From Bacteroides intestinalis (GTDB taxonomy: Bacteria; Bacteroidota; Bacteroidia; Bacteroidales; Bacteroidaceae): a stretch of DNA of 64,000 nt. Positions 42,736-52,430 of this stretch are shown piece by piece (position 1 is the first letter of the stretch; the number at the start of each line of letters is the position of its first letter). The stretch is from positions 416,052-480,051 of the forward strand of contig NZ_QRZF01000002.1 in NCBI RefSeq assembly GCF_003464595.1. The letters are read 5' to 3'. The position numbers and the translations under genes were made by a program. Under the pieces are notes generated by a model that had not been told where the DNA came from, did no database searches, and worked only from the letters and a program-made list of their open reading frames with translations.

Positions 42736-42774
42736 TACCTTTGTTGAGTATTAAAAACTAAAAACGAATAATTT

Positions 42775-43104
42775 ATGAATTTAATGACCGTATTCTTGCA
42801 AGCTCCTGCCGCAGCCCCTGGTGGTGGTAGCATGATGTGGATTCTGCTGATTGCCATGTTTGCCATCATGTATTTTTTCATGATTCGTCCACAAAACAAA
42901 AAGCAAAAAGAAATTGCAAACTTCCGCAAATCGCTTCAGGTAAACCAAAAGGTGATTACTGCCGGTGGTATTCATGGTGTTATCAAAGAGATTAATGATA
43001 ATGATATAGTACTTGAAATCGCTTCTAATGTTAAGATTAGAATTGATAAGAATTCTATATTTGCAGCAGCTGCAGATGCTAACAGCAATCAGGCTGCTAA
43101 ATAA
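42775..43104 (+). CDS. yajC: Preprotein translocase subunit YajC
   Basis: A 109-residue inner-membrane accessory subunit of SecDF. One N-terminal membrane helix (MMWILLIAMFAIMYFFMI), then RPQNKKQKEIANFRKSL and the YajC motif VITAGGIHGVIKEINDND and VKIRIDKNSI. It lies 39 bp after nusB and 17 bp before the ybbR-like start. Confidence 0.95.
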   Translation: MNLMTVFLQAPAAAPGGGSMMWILLIAMFAIMYFFMIRPQNKKQKEIANFRKSLQVNQKVITAGGIHGVIKEINDNDIVLEIASNVKIRIDKNSIFAAAADANSNQAAK

Positions 43105-43121
43105 ATTTGAATAGTGAGCCT

Positions 43122-44138
43122 ATGATTGATCGTAGGAACATAAAACGCATATATTTAAAAACAGCGAGAAAAATTAAGGACTTTCTGCTCAGTGATAAGA
43201 GCAGGGAGTTCTTAATTTTTTTATTTTTCTTCTTCATTGCCAGTGGTTTCTGGCTGCTTCAGACATTAAATAATGATTATGAAACGGAATTCTCCATTCC
43301 GGTACGTTTGAAAGGAGTTCCTAATAATATTGTTATAACTTCTGAACCTCCTTCCGAACTGCATATCCGGGTGAAAGATAAAGGTACGGTGTTACTCAAC
43401 TATATGCTTGGAAAGAGCTTTTTCCCTATTACTTTGGATTTTTCTGACTATAAAGGGAAGGATAACCATGTACGTATTTATTCTTCGCAGTTTGAGAAAA
43501 GATTGCTCAACCAGTTGAACGTATCTACAAAATTGCTTTCCGTGAAACCCGATACGTTAGAGTATATCTATTCTACCGGAGATTCCAAATTAGTTCCGGT
43601 GAAGTTGCAGGGAACAGTGAGTGCCGGACGTCAGTATTATATTTCCGATACAATTTGTACGCCTGATTCTGTATTAGCCTACGCACCTGCCGGTGTACTG
43701 GATACGATAACCATTGCCTATACGCAGAAGGTGAAATTTGAAGATGTCTCTGATACATTAAAAAGGCAAATTCCTTTGCTTGCCCAGAAGGGAGTTAAAT
43801 TTGTGCCGGCTTCTGTGGAGATGATTTTTCCTGTGGACATTTATACGGAGAAAACTGTGGAAGTTCCTTTGCGGGGTGTTAATTTTCCGGCAGGTAAGGT
43901 GTTACGTGCATTTCCATCAAAAGTGAATGTAACTTTCCAGGTTGGTTTGAGTCATTTTCGCCAAATAACAGCGAGTGATTTTCATATCAATGTTTCTTAC
44001 GAAGAGCTTCTGAAATTAGGTTCGGATAAGTACACGGTGAAATTAAGATCAGTACCGAAAGGCGTAAACCAGATACGTGTCAGTCCGGAGCAGGTAGATT
44101 TCCTTATCGAGCAAGTATCTCCTGATTATGGCAATTAA
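43122..44138 (+). CDS. YbbR-like domain protein
   Basis: A 338-residue protein with one N-terminal membrane helix (about 25-45: [18 protein letters not shown]) and a long extracytoplasmic beta-rich part with YbbR-like repeats ([58 protein letters not shown]). YbbR proteins are linked to cyclic-di-AMP cyclase regulation in other phyla; no cyclase lies here. I use ATG 43122; an upstream TTG at 43107 is possible. Its end overlaps coaE by 11 bp. Confidence 0.8.
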   Translation: MIDRRNIKRIYLKTARKIKDFLLSDKSREFLIFLFFFFIASGFWLLQTLNNDYETEFSIPVRLKGVPNNIVITSEPPSELHIRVKDKGTVLLNYMLGKSFFPITLDFSDYKGKDNHVRIYSSQFEKRLLNQLNVSTKLLSVKPDTLEYIYSTGDSKLVPVKLQGTVSAGRQYYISDTICTPDSVLAYAPAGVLDTITIAYTQKVKFEDVSDTLKRQIPLLAQKGVKFVPASVEMIFPVDIYTEKTVEVPLRGVNFPAGKVLRAFPSKVNVTFQVGLSHFRQITASDFHINVSYEELLKLGSDKYTVKLRSVPKGVNQIRVSPEQVDFLIEQVSPDYGN

Positions 44139-44742
44139 GATAGGTATAACTGGTGGAATCGGTAGTGGAAAAAGTGTAGTTTCCCGACTGCTGGAAGTGA
44201 TGGGTATCCCTGTTTATATCTCGGATATTGAATCTAAGCGCCTGACTGTTTCGGACTCTTTGATTCGCCGGGAACTGATAGCTTTACTGGGAGAAGATAT
44301 TTATACCGATGGAGAGTTGAATAAAACCTTGCTTGCTTCCTATATATTTGGTAACCCCGAACATATCCGTACTGTAAACGGTATTATTCATCCACGGGTG
44401 CGGGATGATTTTCATCAATGGGTAAAGCGATACGATGCATATCCGATAGTAGGGATGGAGTCTGCAATTCTGATTGAAGCCGGATTTGCAGGTGAAGTAG
44501 ATGCTGTAATTATGGTATATGCACCCGAGGAAATCCGTATAGCCCGTGCCATGCAGCGTGATACTGCTCCGCGGGAATTGGTGGAACGTCGTGTTCGTAG
44601 CCAGATGAGTGATGAAGATAAGCGTATCCAGGCTGATTTTGTAATTGTAAACGACGGTGAAACTCCGTTAATTCCGCAGGTTTTAGAACTAATAACTTCT
44701 CTATCTAAAAATATTGCTTACCTTTGCCCACCGAAAAAATAA
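44128..44742 (+). CDS. coaE: Dephospho-CoA kinase
   Basis: A 204-residue kinase for the last step of CoA synthesis. P-loop [20 protein letters not shown], lid region [21 protein letters not shown], and [21 protein letters not shown] are present. It overlaps the ybbR-like gene by 11 bp, implying coupled translation. Confidence 0.95.
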   Translation: MAIKIGITGGIGSGKSVVSRLLEVMGIPVYISDIESKRLTVSDSLIRRELIALLGEDIYTDGELNKTLLASYIFGNPEHIRTVNGIIHPRVRDDFHQWVKRYDAYPIVGMESAILIEAGFAGEVDAVIMVYAPEEIRIARAMQRDTAPRELVERRVRSQMSDEDKRIQADFVIVNDGETPLIPQVLELITSLSKNIAYLCPPKK

Positions 44743-44771
44743 AATATTACTAATAAAAAATAGAACATACT

Positions 44772-45203
44772 ATGTTGAAGACTATTTTGTCTATCTCCGG
44801 TAAACCGGGATTGTATAAACTCATTTCACAAGGTAGAAATATGTTGATTGTAGAATCACTTACAGACAAGAAACGTTTCCCTGCTTATGGTAACGAGAAA
44901 ATAATATCTTTGGGCGATATTGCCATGTATACGGATACGGACGATGTGCCTTTGAAAGATGTATTACTTGCCATGAAAGAGAAAGAAAACGGTGCAGCTG
45001 TAGTGATGGATCTGAAAAAAGCCACTGCTGATGACCTTCGCGCTTATTTGGGAGAGGTTCTGCCTACTTTCGATCGCGACCGTGTATATGTGACGGATAT
45101 CAAAAAACTTATTTCCTGGTACAACCTGTTAGTTGCTTGCGGAATGACTGATTTCGAAGAGGCTGCAGAAGTTGAAGCTGCGGAAGAAAAAACAGAAGAA
45201 TAA
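44772..45203 (+). CDS. DUF5606 protein
   Basis: A 143-residue protein with an N-terminal beta domain (TILSISGKPGLYKLISQGRNM, then LIVESLTDKKRFPAYG) and a helical middle (DLRAYLGEVLPTFDRDRVYV), ending in an acidic Glu/Ala tail. This is the Bacteroidetes DUF5606 family of unknown function. It follows coaE by 29 bp and ends at a strong terminator. Confidence 0.8.
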   Translation: MLKTILSISGKPGLYKLISQGRNMLIVESLTDKKRFPAYGNEKIISLGDIAMYTDTDDVPLKDVLLAMKEKENGAAVVMDLKKATADDLRAYLGEVLPTFDRDRVYVTDIKKLISWYNLLVACGMTDFEEAAEVEAAEEKTEE

Positions 45204-45232
45204 ATTTAAAAATAAGCTATTCTTTTCATAGA

Positions 45233-45275
45233 AAAGCGGATTATGCGGGACATCCCGGATAATTCGCTTTTTTTT
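45233..45275 (+). terminator. Terminator after the DUF5606 gene
   Basis: AAAGCGGATTATGCGGG (45233-45249) pairs with CCCGGATAATTCGCTTT (45254-45270) with one wobble and one mismatch, followed by T8. Confidence 0.85.
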
Positions 45276-45308
45276 ATGCTGTAGTTTTAATTTTGACTAC
45301 TTTTTTTA

Positions 45309-45316
45309 TACCTTTG
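45309..45316 (+). promoter_or_regulatory. -7 promoter box of the long-hairpin RNA
   Basis: TACCTTTG is an exact TAnnTTTG match. Transcription would start near 45,323, ahead of a region with strong RNA structure but no coding frame. Confidence 0.65.
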
Positions 45317-45322
45317 TTGCCA

Positions 45323-45580
45323 TCCTGAAATGCAGGGTAGGTAGTGGCCTCCCTTTACAATAATTGAAGGATAATTATAGATAAAAGCGTTTAATATTAT
45401 CTTGTACTTGAAATCTGGACAATTTCACGCTATTCAAGGATAATAGACAACAAACGTTCATGCTCTGTTGTATATGCACATGTATATATAGTTCGGAGCG
45501 TGGGTTGTTGTATATTATTTGAATAGTGGCAGTCCAGAGCCCCAGGTACAATAATAACAACAGTTCCCACGCTTTTTTAT
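45323..45580 (+). ncRNA. Candidate 6S-like RNA with alternative terminator fold
   Basis: A long, interrupted hairpin. The closing stem pairs 45395-45407 (one bulge) with 45546-45556, then CTGGAC (45415-45420) with GTCCAG (45532-45537). A 9/5-nt asymmetric bubble follows (45421-45429 and 45527-45531). The apical arm pairs 45430-45453 with 45505-45526 and 45459-45465 with 45496-45502. A closed helix, central open bubble and apical helix is the plan of 6S RNA, which binds RNA polymerase. In competition, AGCGTGGG (45497-45504) can pair with CCCACGCT (45566-45573) before T7, forming a terminator. It has its own promoter box. It could instead be an attenuator for the small downstream gene. Confidence 0.55.
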
Positions 45581-45627
45581 TATGAATTTACTGCCTTGAG
45601 GGGGAACTTGAGGTTGGCAATGATAAG

Positions 45628-45864
45628 ATGGAAGAGCATAAGAGCGTAACAGTACAGGTAGATAAAACTGCTGGTAAGATATATGTAGGTGGAGTGTTGC
45701 CTAACGCTACGCTTTGTTTATACCATATCCGGGGAAAGGTGATCGATGTAAAGCAGGCGAAAGAAGAAAATATTTCTTTCGATTTGCCATGCGCAGGAGA
45801 TTATGTGTTGGTTGTGACGCATCCCTTATCTACACCAGTTGTTAAGCAGCTCGCTATAAAATAA
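45628..45864 (+). CDS. Small hypothetical beta-strand protein
   Basis: A 78-residue protein (VQVDKTAGKIYVGGVLPNA, LYHIRGKVIDV, FDLPCAGDYVLVVTHPLS). The strand pattern ending in AGDYVLVV resembles the C-terminal sandwich of DUF3244/Por-type exported proteins, but no signal peptide precedes it. The frame is open back only to a stop at 45583. It may be a truncated relative or a true small cytoplasmic protein. It lies between the structured RNA and a very strong terminator. Confidence 0.5.
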   Translation: MEEHKSVTVQVDKTAGKIYVGGVLPNATLCLYHIRGKVIDVKQAKEENISFDLPCAGDYVLVVTHPLSTPVVKQLAIK

Positions 45865-45865
45865 G

Positions 45866-45922
45866 AAAAGGCTGTCTTGTTAGTTCTGAAGTACATTTCA
45901 TCCAGAAACAAGACAGCCTTTT
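45866..45922. terminator. Bidirectional terminator between the small gene and clpB
   Basis: A perfect 16-bp stem (45866-45881 with 45907-45922) with A-run and T-run ends serves both convergent genes. The loop is 25 nt. Confidence 0.92.
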
Positions 45923-45941
45923 TTATCTCCGTTTTTTAGGT

Positions 45942-48530
45942 TTAATTTCTAAATACCAACTCTTCACCACTGGCATCTACTGTAATCGGCTTGCTACGAT
46001 CTACTTCTTGAGATAATAGTTTCTTCGACAAGTCATTCAGCAAGTAATGTTGGATAGCCCGTTTTACGGGACGAGCACCAAACTCCGGATCATATCCTAC
46101 CTTCGTCAGGAATTCTATGGCTCCTTCCGTCAATATCAATTCCACGCCATTTTGGGCAAGCATCTTTTGTACACCTTTTATCTGGAGTACCACAATCTGC
46201 TTGATTTCGCTTTCAGTCAGCGGCAGGAACATGATTGTTTCATCGATACGGTTCAGGAATTCCGGGCGAATAGTTTTCTTCAACATATTCATCACTTCCT
46301 TCTTTGTTTCCTCAATTACCTGTTCCTTGTTGGCACCATTCAGCTTTTCCATCTGACTTTGGATATAAGCACTACCCATGTTAGATGTCATGATAATGAT
46401 GGTATTCTTGAAATTTACCATACGTCCTTTGTTATCCGTCAGGCGTCCGTCGTCCAATACTTGAAGTAAGATATTGAATACATCCGGATGTGCTTTCTCT
46501 ATTTCGTCGAACAGTACGACTGAATAGGGCTTACGGCGGATAGCTTCGGTCAACTGGCCACCTTCATCGTAACCTACATATCCCGGAGGCGCTCCGACCA
46601 GACGAGAAACACTATGCTTTTCCTGATATTCACTCATATCGATACGCGTCATCATGGACTCATCATCGAAGAGGAACTCGGCAAGAGCCTTGGCAAGTTC
46701 CGTCTTACCAACACCGGTAGTACCGAGGAAGATAAATGAACCAATCGGGCGTTTCGGATCTTGCAGACCGGCACGGCTACGGCGTACAGCATCAGCGACA
46801 GCTTCGATAGCTTCGTCCTGCCCAATCACACGTTGGTGGAGTTCATCTTCCAGATGCAACAATTTGTCTTTTTCACTTTGCAACATCTTGCTGACCGGAA
46901 TACCTGTCCAACGGGATACAACATCTGCAATATCCTCAGCGTCTACTTCTTCCTTAATCATGGCTTTATCGCCTTGCATCATGTGAAGTTCTTTTTGAGT
47001 ATCTTCGATTTCCTTGTTCAAAGCTTGTAGCTTACCGTAACGGATTTCGGCTACTTTGCCGTAGTCACCTTCACGTTCCGCCTTATCAGCTTCAAATTTC
47101 AGGTTTTCGATTTCAACCTTATTCTGTTGTATCCTGTTGACCAATGTCTTTTCACTTTGCCATTTCGCTTTGTGCGATTTTTCCTGTTCTTTCAGTTCGG
47201 CAAGTTCCTTGCCGATTTGTTCCAGTTTCGGTTTATCGTTTTCACGTTTAATGGCTTCGCGCTCAATCTCCAGCTGTTTGATCTTGCGGGAAATTTCATC
47301 CAACTCTTCCGGTACGGAATCTACTTCCATACGCAACTTAGCAGCGGCTTCGTCCATCAGGTCGATAGCCTTATCCGGTAAGAAACGATCTGTGATATAG
47401 CGGTTACTCAACTCCACGGCGGCAATGATGGCATCGTCTTTAATCCGTACATGGTGGTGATTTTCATAACGCTCCTTCAGACCACGCAGGATGGAGATGG
47501 TACTCAGCGTATCCGGCTCATTAACATACACTATCTGAAAGCGGCGTTCCAATGCTTTGTCCTTTTCAAAGTACTTCTGATACTCATCGAGGGTAGTTGC
47601 ACCGATACTTCTCAGTTCGCCACGAGCCAGTGCAGGTTTCAGGATGTTGGCGGCATCCATAGCACCTTCACCTTTTCCGGCACCAACCAAAGTGTGGATT
47701 TCATCAATAAAGAGAATTATGTCTCCTTCTGATTTCTTCACCTCATTAATAACAGCTTTTAAACGTTCCTCGAACTCACCTTTATATTTAGCACCGGCAA
47801 CCAATGCTCCCATATCCAGTGAATAAACTTGTTTATTCTTCAGGTTTTCAGGTACATCGCCGCGCAGAATACGGTGGGCAAGTCCTTCTACAATGGCAGT
47901 CTTACCGGTACCCGGTTCACCTATTAATATAGGGTTGTTTTTGGTACGACGGCTCAGAATCTGCAATACACGCCGGATTTCTTCATCACGACCGATAACA
48001 GGGTCGAGCTTACCGCTTCGGGCGGCTTCGTTCAGGTTGATAGCATACTTTTCAAGTGACTGATAGGTGTCTTCGCTGGATTGTGAAGTCACTTTTTCTC
48101 CTTTACGCAACTCGGTGATGGCATTACGAAGTTCACGTTCCGTCATTCCTGCATCTTTCAGGATGGTGGAAACGGTACTTTTTACAGTGAGCAATGCCAG
48201 CAGCAGATGCTCCAGTGAAACAAACTCGTCACCCATTTCTTTGGAATATTGGGTCGCTTTCTGGAATACCTCATTTGTTTCGCGACTCAAGTAAGGTTCT
48301 CCGCCCGAAACTTTGGGTAAAGAGTCAGTTTGTTTGTCAAGTACAAGTGCAATCTGTTGACCATTCATGCCCAGCTTCTGGAAGATGAAGTTAGTGACGT
48401 TTTCGCCTACCTTCATTACTCCCTGCATTACATGAACCGGTTCGATGGCTTGCTGTCCACGGCTTTTGGCCAGGTTCAGTGCTTCTTGCACAGCCTCTTG
48501 CGATTTAATGGTAAAATTGTTAAAGTTCAT
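45942..48530 (-). CDS. clpB: ClpB disaggregase
   Basis: An 862-residue Hsp100 chaperone that, with DnaK, rescues aggregated proteins. Clp_N repeats (about 1-150), first AAA domain with [15 protein letters not shown] and [12 protein letters not shown], a long middle coiled-coil domain (about 410-530, the ClpB hallmark), second AAA domain with [16 protein letters not shown] and [15 protein letters not shown], and the C-terminal oligomerisation domain. Normal length, intact Walker motifs. A motif shared with dnaK lies upstream at 48607-48649. Confidence 0.97.
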   Translation of the reverse strand: MNFNNFTIKSQEAVQEALNLAKSRGQQAIEPVHVMQGVMKVGENVTNFIFQKLGMNGQQIALVLDKQTDSLPKVSGGEPYLSRETNEVFQKATQYSKEMGDEFVSLEHLLLALLTVKSTVSTILKDAGMTERELRNAITELRKGEKVTSQSSEDTYQSLEKYAINLNEAARSGKLDPVIGRDEEIRRVLQILSRRTKNNPILIGEPGTGKTAIVEGLAHRILRGDVPENLKNKQVYSLDMGALVAGAKYKGEFEERLKAVINEVKKSEGDIILFIDEIHTLVGAGKGEGAMDAANILKPALARGELRSIGATTLDEYQKYFEKDKALERRFQIVYVNEPDTLSTISILRGLKERYENHHHVRIKDDAIIAAVELSNRYITDRFLPDKAIDLMDEAAAKLRMEVDSVPEELDEISRKIKQLEIEREAIKRENDKPKLEQIGKELAELKEQEKSHKAKWQSEKTLVNRIQQNKVEIENLKFEADKAEREGDYGKVAEIRYGKLQALNKEIEDTQKELHMMQGDKAMIKEEVDAEDIADVVSRWTGIPVSKMLQSEKDKLLHLEDELHQRVIGQDEAIEAVADAVRRSRAGLQDPKRPIGSFIFLGTTGVGKTELAKALAEFLFDDESMMTRIDMSEYQEKHSVSRLVGAPPGYVGYDEGGQLTEAIRRKPYSVVLFDEIEKAHPDVFNILLQVLDDGRLTDNKGRMVNFKNTIIIMTSNMGSAYIQSQMEKLNGANKEQVIEETKKEVMNMLKKTIRPEFLNRIDETIMFLPLTESEIKQIVVLQIKGVQKMLAQNGVELILTEGAIEFLTKVGYDPEFGARPVKRAIQHYLLNDLSKKLLSQEVDRSKPITVDASGEELVFRN

Positions 48531-48606
48531 ATCTTATATCTCCTTTCTATTTTTCATTTTCAATAACACCTAAACGGGCGCAAAAGATTTGCCAATAGCC
48601 TATTTA

Positions 48607-48649
48607 TGACAAAATTACAGTTAATAGGTGAATAATAGTGACAAAATGT
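48607..48649 (-). promoter_or_regulatory. Repeated TGACAAAAT words upstream of clpB
   Basis: TGACAAAAT occurs twice, 32 bp apart. On the minus strand the second reads ACATTTTGTCAC, which differs by one base from ACATTTTGGCAC upstream of dnaK (61121-61132). It is a possible shared heat-shock promoter or operator element, about 80-120 bp upstream of the clpB start. Confidence 0.4.
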
Positions 48650-48829
48650 CTACGTGTGTTGTCTATATAACTTTTGCCGAAACTAAGATGATATAGTGGC
48701 AAGGTTACTTCAAAATTGTACAGAAAGGAAATAATTTATTATTTTAAACAACTTATTTGTCTTAATTTCTTGATACTGAAAGGGTGTTTGCTAAACAACT
48801 GATTATCAGATGTATTATAATGATGATAT

Positions 48830-48912
48830 CTCAGTATACGACTGAGGTAGTCTCAGTATCATACTGAAGTACCCTAAGTATCATACTGAGATACCCTAAG
48901 TATGCGACTGAT
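48830..48912. repeat. Array of four 17-bp dyad repeats, exact 22-bp period
   Basis: Units CTCAGTAT-acg-ACTGAG and variants start at 48830, 48852, 48874 and 48896, exactly 22 bp apart with 5-bp spacers. Each unit is nearly palindromic. The layout mirrors the arrays near 33,114 and 58,841, although the sequences differ. Confidence 0.9.
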
Positions 48913-49112
48913 CTCACAAATATATTGTTGTGTAAATATTTATCATCCGTATGTGGTGCCAATGTACAAGATCATCGTCTTGCCCATGCTGGGAAAGAAA
49001 GGAAGTTAACTTGCCGACTTCTCCTCGTATCGTTTAATTTTTGAATAAATTTTATGCAGGGCTAAAAGGATTATCGTATCTTTATCCCTCAAAAAATAGA
49101 ATAGAATATATT

Positions 49113-49715
49113 ATGGCAGAAGATGTAAAGTTCGCAGAGAATGTGATACTGGTGGATGTAGCATATTTCAATGATGTGGTTAAGGACTTAAAGAGATACT
49201 TTGAATTACAGTTGGGACGCCCCTTGCAGAATATCTATGTGGAAGAATGGGCTTCTTATCTGGCACTCGATTCTGGTGTTCGTGATAAAGAAAACAATAT
49301 CGGAGTACTTTTTGTACATGATGGGCAGACTGATAAATTGCTTCATTGTGATCCTGCAGATTTGAATAAAGATCTAAATGGGGTAGGGTTTACAAATCAG
49401 TTAGGTGAGTTTTCATTCACTTCTGTATCTTCTGAGGGACTTGTTTCCCGGGCGAACCTCTATCTTGATCTGCTGAATATTGCACTTGATTCTGCTGATG
49501 TGAAGCGTCTTATGCTGGTTCCGTTTATAGATGATTACGGTGCTAAACTTATGGAGGTTCTTGAGGAGCATCTAAGGGAAGCTGATCCGGAAAAATCAAA
49601 AGAAGTTTTCCTTTTCAATATGGATGAACCTACTCGTCCTCTTGGTTGTAAATGGGATTTATTGGGTTATTCCATGATGCGTGCGTTAGGCATTAAAGCC
49701 GAAGAATTGGAATAG
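49113..49715 (+). CDS. DUF6621-type protein
   Basis: A 200-residue soluble alpha/beta protein (VILVDVAYFNDVVKDLKRYFE, GRPLQNIYVEEWASYLALDSG, VKRLMLVPFIDDYGAKLMEVL) of a Bacteroidales family without known function. I chose ATG 49113 (MAEDVKFAENV); the frame is open further up but has no family-like sequence there. The LysR gene begins 44 bp later. Confidence 0.7.
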   Translation: MAEDVKFAENVILVDVAYFNDVVKDLKRYFELQLGRPLQNIYVEEWASYLALDSGVRDKENNIGVLFVHDGQTDKLLHCDPADLNKDLNGVGFTNQLGEFSFTSVSSEGLVSRANLYLDLLNIALDSADVKRLMLVPFIDDYGAKLMEVLEEHLREADPEKSKEVFLFNMDEPTRPLGCKWDLLGYSMMRALGIKAEELE

Positions 49716-49759
49716 TCCTGTTATTAATCACCTATTATTAATCCTTAATCACTAACTCC

Positions 49760-50656
49760 GTGTCTGATTTTCGATTAAAAGTATTTCAATCTGTGGCGAA
49801 GAATCTGAGTTTCACGAAGGCTTCGCAAGAGTTGTTTGTCAGTCAGCCTGCCATTACAAAGCATATACAAGAGTTGGAGAGTACCTATCAGGCGCGTCTG
49901 TTTGATAGGCAAGGTAGTAAAATCAGCTTGACGGAAGCTGGTAAGTTGCTGCTGGAGCATTGTGGGCGTATCCTGGAAGATTATAAGCGACTGGAATATG
50001 AAATGCATCTGCTGCATAACGAATATACGGGAGAACTGCGTTTGGGGGCCAGTACTACAATTGCTCAATACGTCTTGCCGCCATTACTTGCCAGTTTCAT
50101 TAAGAAATTCCCCCAAGTAAACCTTTCGCTGATGAATGGTAATTCACGCGAGATAGAAGCTGCTTTACAGGAGCACCGCATTGATCTGGGACTGGTGGAA
50201 GGCGTTTTTCGCTTACCCAATTTGAAATACACAACTTTTCTTGAAGATGAACTGGTGGCTGTGATACGCACGGGAAGTAAACTGCAGGTCGGCGAAGAAA
50301 TTACTCCCGAAGAACTGCTTCATATTCCTTTGGTGCTTCGTGAAAGGGGATCGGGTACATTGGATGTTTTTGAGAGGGCATTATTGCAACATAATATAAA
50401 GTTATCGTCTCTTCAGGTTTTAATGTATCTGGGCAGTACGGAAAGTATTAAACTTTTTTTGGAACATACTGATTGTATGGGGATTGTTTCCATTCGCTCC
50501 ATTACCCGTGAACTCTATGCCGGACAGTTGCGTGTTGTCGAAATAAGAGATATGGCTATGCTTCGTGAATTTAGTTTTGCACAACCCCAGGGACAGGAGA
50601 GTGGGCTCTCCCAAGTCTTTATGCAGTTTGCTACACACCATAACAACAAGTTATAG
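49760..50656 (+). CDS. LysR-family transcriptional regulator
   Basis: A 298-residue LysR regulator starting at GTG (MSDFRLKVFQSVAKNLSFTK). The helix-turn-helix is at about 15-40 (ASQELFVSQPAITKHIQELE) and the substrate-binding domain at about 88-295 (LRLGASTTIAQYVLPPLLASF, IDLGLVEGVFR, LVLRERGSGTL). It sits 95 bp upstream of the YeiH-type gene; such LysR-YeiH pairs are common, so it probably controls that exporter. Confidence 0.88.
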   Translation: MSDFRLKVFQSVAKNLSFTKASQELFVSQPAITKHIQELESTYQARLFDRQGSKISLTEAGKLLLEHCGRILEDYKRLEYEMHLLHNEYTGELRLGASTTIAQYVLPPLLASFIKKFPQVNLSLMNGNSREIEAALQEHRIDLGLVEGVFRLPNLKYTTFLEDELVAVIRTGSKLQVGEEITPEELLHIPLVLRERGSGTLDVFERALLQHNIKLSSLQVLMYLGSTESIKLFLEHTDCMGIVSIRSITRELYAGQLRVVEIRDMAMLREFSFAQPQGQESGLSQVFMQFATHHNNKL

Positions 50657-50672
50657 CACATAAATAGATACA

Positions 50673-50705
50673 ATTGGTGTATATAGGTAAAGAAGCCTAC
50701 CTTTG
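50673..50705 (+). promoter_or_regulatory. Promoter of the YeiH-type gene
   Basis: ATTG (50673-50676), 21-bp spacer, TACCTTTG (50698-50705) fits the -33/-7 consensus. Confidence 0.7.
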
Positions 50706-50751
50706 CACCCGAAAACAGAAATAATATAAATATTGATATACAAGAAAAATT

Positions 50752-51762
50752 ATGGCTTCAATTCAAACTGCGAGTGTAAGTACTCTGGCGTATCTTCAAC
50801 GGAAGAACAAAATTACTTATGTGTCTTTAGTAGTGCTTTTATCAGCTTTCTTATTATTGGATTATATTCCCGGTTATTCTACTTGGGTGACACCTCCTGT
50901 CGCCTTGTTTCTGGGATTAATTTTTGCTTTGTCGAGTGGGCAGGCACATCCAAAGTTCAATAAGAAAGTATCTAAATATCTTTTGCAATATTCAGTGGTA
51001 GGACTGGGTTTCGGAATGAATCTCCAGGCATCTCTGGCTTCCGGCAAAGAAGGAATGGAGTTCACTATTATTTCAGTAGTGGGTACCATGCTGATCGGTT
51101 GGTTTATCGGTCGTAAATTTTTAAAAGTAGATCGTGATACTTCCTATCTTATCAGTTCCGGTACGGCTATTTGTGGCGGTAGTGCCATTGCCGCAGTAGG
51201 CCCTGTGCTGAGAGCGAAAGATACAGAGATGTCCGTAGCATTAGGAACTATCTTTATTCTGAATGCTATTGCACTGTTTATCTTTCCGGTTATTGGCCAT
51301 GCCCTGGATATGAGCCAGCAGGAATTTGGAACATGGGCAGCAATTGCTATACATGATACGAGTTCTGTAGTGGGTGCCGGTGCTGCTTATGGCGAAGAAG
51401 CGCTGCAAATAGCTACTACTATTAAATTGACACGTGCTTTGTGGATTATTCCTCTGGCATTGATTACTTCTTTCGTCTTTAAGAGTAAGGGACAGAAAAT
51501 CAGTATTCCCTGGTTTATTTTCTTCTTCATTCTGGCTATGGTATTCAATACGTATGTGCTGAGTTCCTCGGAAGCCGGAATTATGATAGGAGAGGGGATC
51601 AACAGTTTGGCCAGAAAGACATTGACCATTACTCTGTTCTTTATCGGAGCTTCCCTTTCACGTGATGTATTAAAGGCAGTGGGCATCAAACCGCTTATTC
51701 AGGGTGTGTTGCTGTGGATTACAATCAGCGTAAGTACTCTGGCATATATTTATTGGTTCTAA
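50752..51762 (+). CDS. YeiH-family putative sulfate/sulfonate exporter
   Basis: A 336-residue inner-membrane protein with about ten helices. The family motifs are VVGLGFGMNLQASLASGKEG, the GTAICGGSAIAAVGPVLRAKD loop between helices, IHDTSSVVGAGAAYGEEAL, and SLARKTLTITLFFIGASLSRD. UPF0324/YeiH proteins are linked to sulfate or sulfonate export in other bacteria; the substrate here is not shown. A LysR regulator precedes it and a strong terminator follows. Confidence 0.85.
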   Translation: MASIQTASVSTLAYLQRKNKITYVSLVVLLSAFLLLDYIPGYSTWVTPPVALFLGLIFALSSGQAHPKFNKKVSKYLLQYSVVGLGFGMNLQASLASGKEGMEFTIISVVGTMLIGWFIGRKFLKVDRDTSYLISSGTAICGGSAIAAVGPVLRAKDTEMSVALGTIFILNAIALFIFPVIGHALDMSQQEFGTWAAIAIHDTSSVVGAGAAYGEEALQIATTIKLTRALWIIPLALITSFVFKSKGQKISIPWFIFFFILAMVFNTYVLSSSEAGIMIGEGINSLARKTLTITLFFIGASLSRDVLKAVGIKPLIQGVLLWITISVSTLAYIYWF

Positions 51763-51785
51763 AGAAACCACTTGTTAATAAGGTG

Positions 51786-51822
51786 TGCGGCAAAAGTTTT
51801 TTTCTTTTGCCGCATTTTTTTT
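51786..51822 (+). terminator. Terminator after the YeiH-type gene
   Basis: TGCGGCAAAAG (51786-51796) pairs with CTTTTGCCGCA (51804-51814), followed by T8. Confidence 0.92.
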
Positions 51823-51914
51823 ATAAAATTCATTTCCTTTGTAACAAAGTTCCGTTCCTTTACGTCTAACAAATAGATACAAAAAATAACAGGATTGAGA
51901 TACAGAAAAAGCCC

Positions 51915-52430
51915 ATGGATGCTGAAAGTTTTAAAAATGAGTTTCTGCCTTACCACCGCAAGCTGTACTGTGTAGCCTATCGGCTACTGGAGAATGCGGC
52001 CGATGCGGAGGATCTGGTTCAGGAAGCCTATCTGAAGCTATGGGACAAGCGAGAAGGATTGACGGTTATCAGCAATCCGGAAGCGTTCAGTGTCACTTTG
52101 GTAAAGAATATGTGCTTTGATTTGCTTCGTTCAGGAAAATATGTCTTATCCAGGCAAACGGTAGAATTGACTGCTGCGCAGGATGTTTCTCAAAGTGATA
52201 ACCTGGAAGTGCGCGATGAAGTACGGCAAGTAAAAGATATCATTGCCCACTTGCCCGAACAGCAGCAACGGATTGTGAACCTGCGTGACGTCAAAGGATG
52301 CTCTTACGAAGAGATAGAACAAGTGACCGGGTTGAATTCTACAAATGTCCGTGTACTGCTGTCCCGGGCAAGGAAAAGAATACGTGAGGAATTTAATAAA
52401 TGGAATAACTATGAAAGTCGAGGAAATTGA
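51915..52430 (+). CDS. ECF-type RNA polymerase sigma factor
   Basis: A 171-residue sigma-70-family factor. Region 2 (LLENAADAEDLVQEAYLKLWD, NPEAFSVTLVKNMCFDLLRS) and region 4 (LPEQQQRIVNLRDVKGCSYEE, then IEQVTGLNSTNVRVLLSRARKRI) are joined by a short linker without region 3, as in ECF factors. The next gene overlaps it by 20 bp and encodes a membrane protein that probably acts as its anti-sigma factor. Confidence 0.92.
   Translation: MDAESFKNEFLPYHRKLYCVAYRLLENAADAEDLVQEAYLKLWDKREGLTVISNPEAFSVTLVKNMCFDLLRSGKYVLSRQTVELTAAQDVSQSDNLEVRDEVRQVKDIIAHLPEQQQRIVNLRDVKGCSYEEIEQVTGLNSTNVRVLLSRARKRIREEFNKWNNYESRGN

Larger units (their letters stand above)
48531..49112. other. Long intergenic region upstream of clpB
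   Basis: About 580 bp, AT-rich, without a convincing gene. It contains the clpB promoter zone with two TGACAAAAT words (48607-48615 and 48639-48647) and the 22-bp-period repeat array at 48830-48912. The DUF6621 promoter should lie near its right end (TATCTTTA close to 49,078). Confidence 0.5.

Noticed and set aside
48830..48912. Regularly spaced repeats that could suggest a CRISPR array
   Set aside because: The spacers are 5 bp and the repeat is 17 bp with a 22-bp period, far too short for CRISPR, and no cas gene is near.
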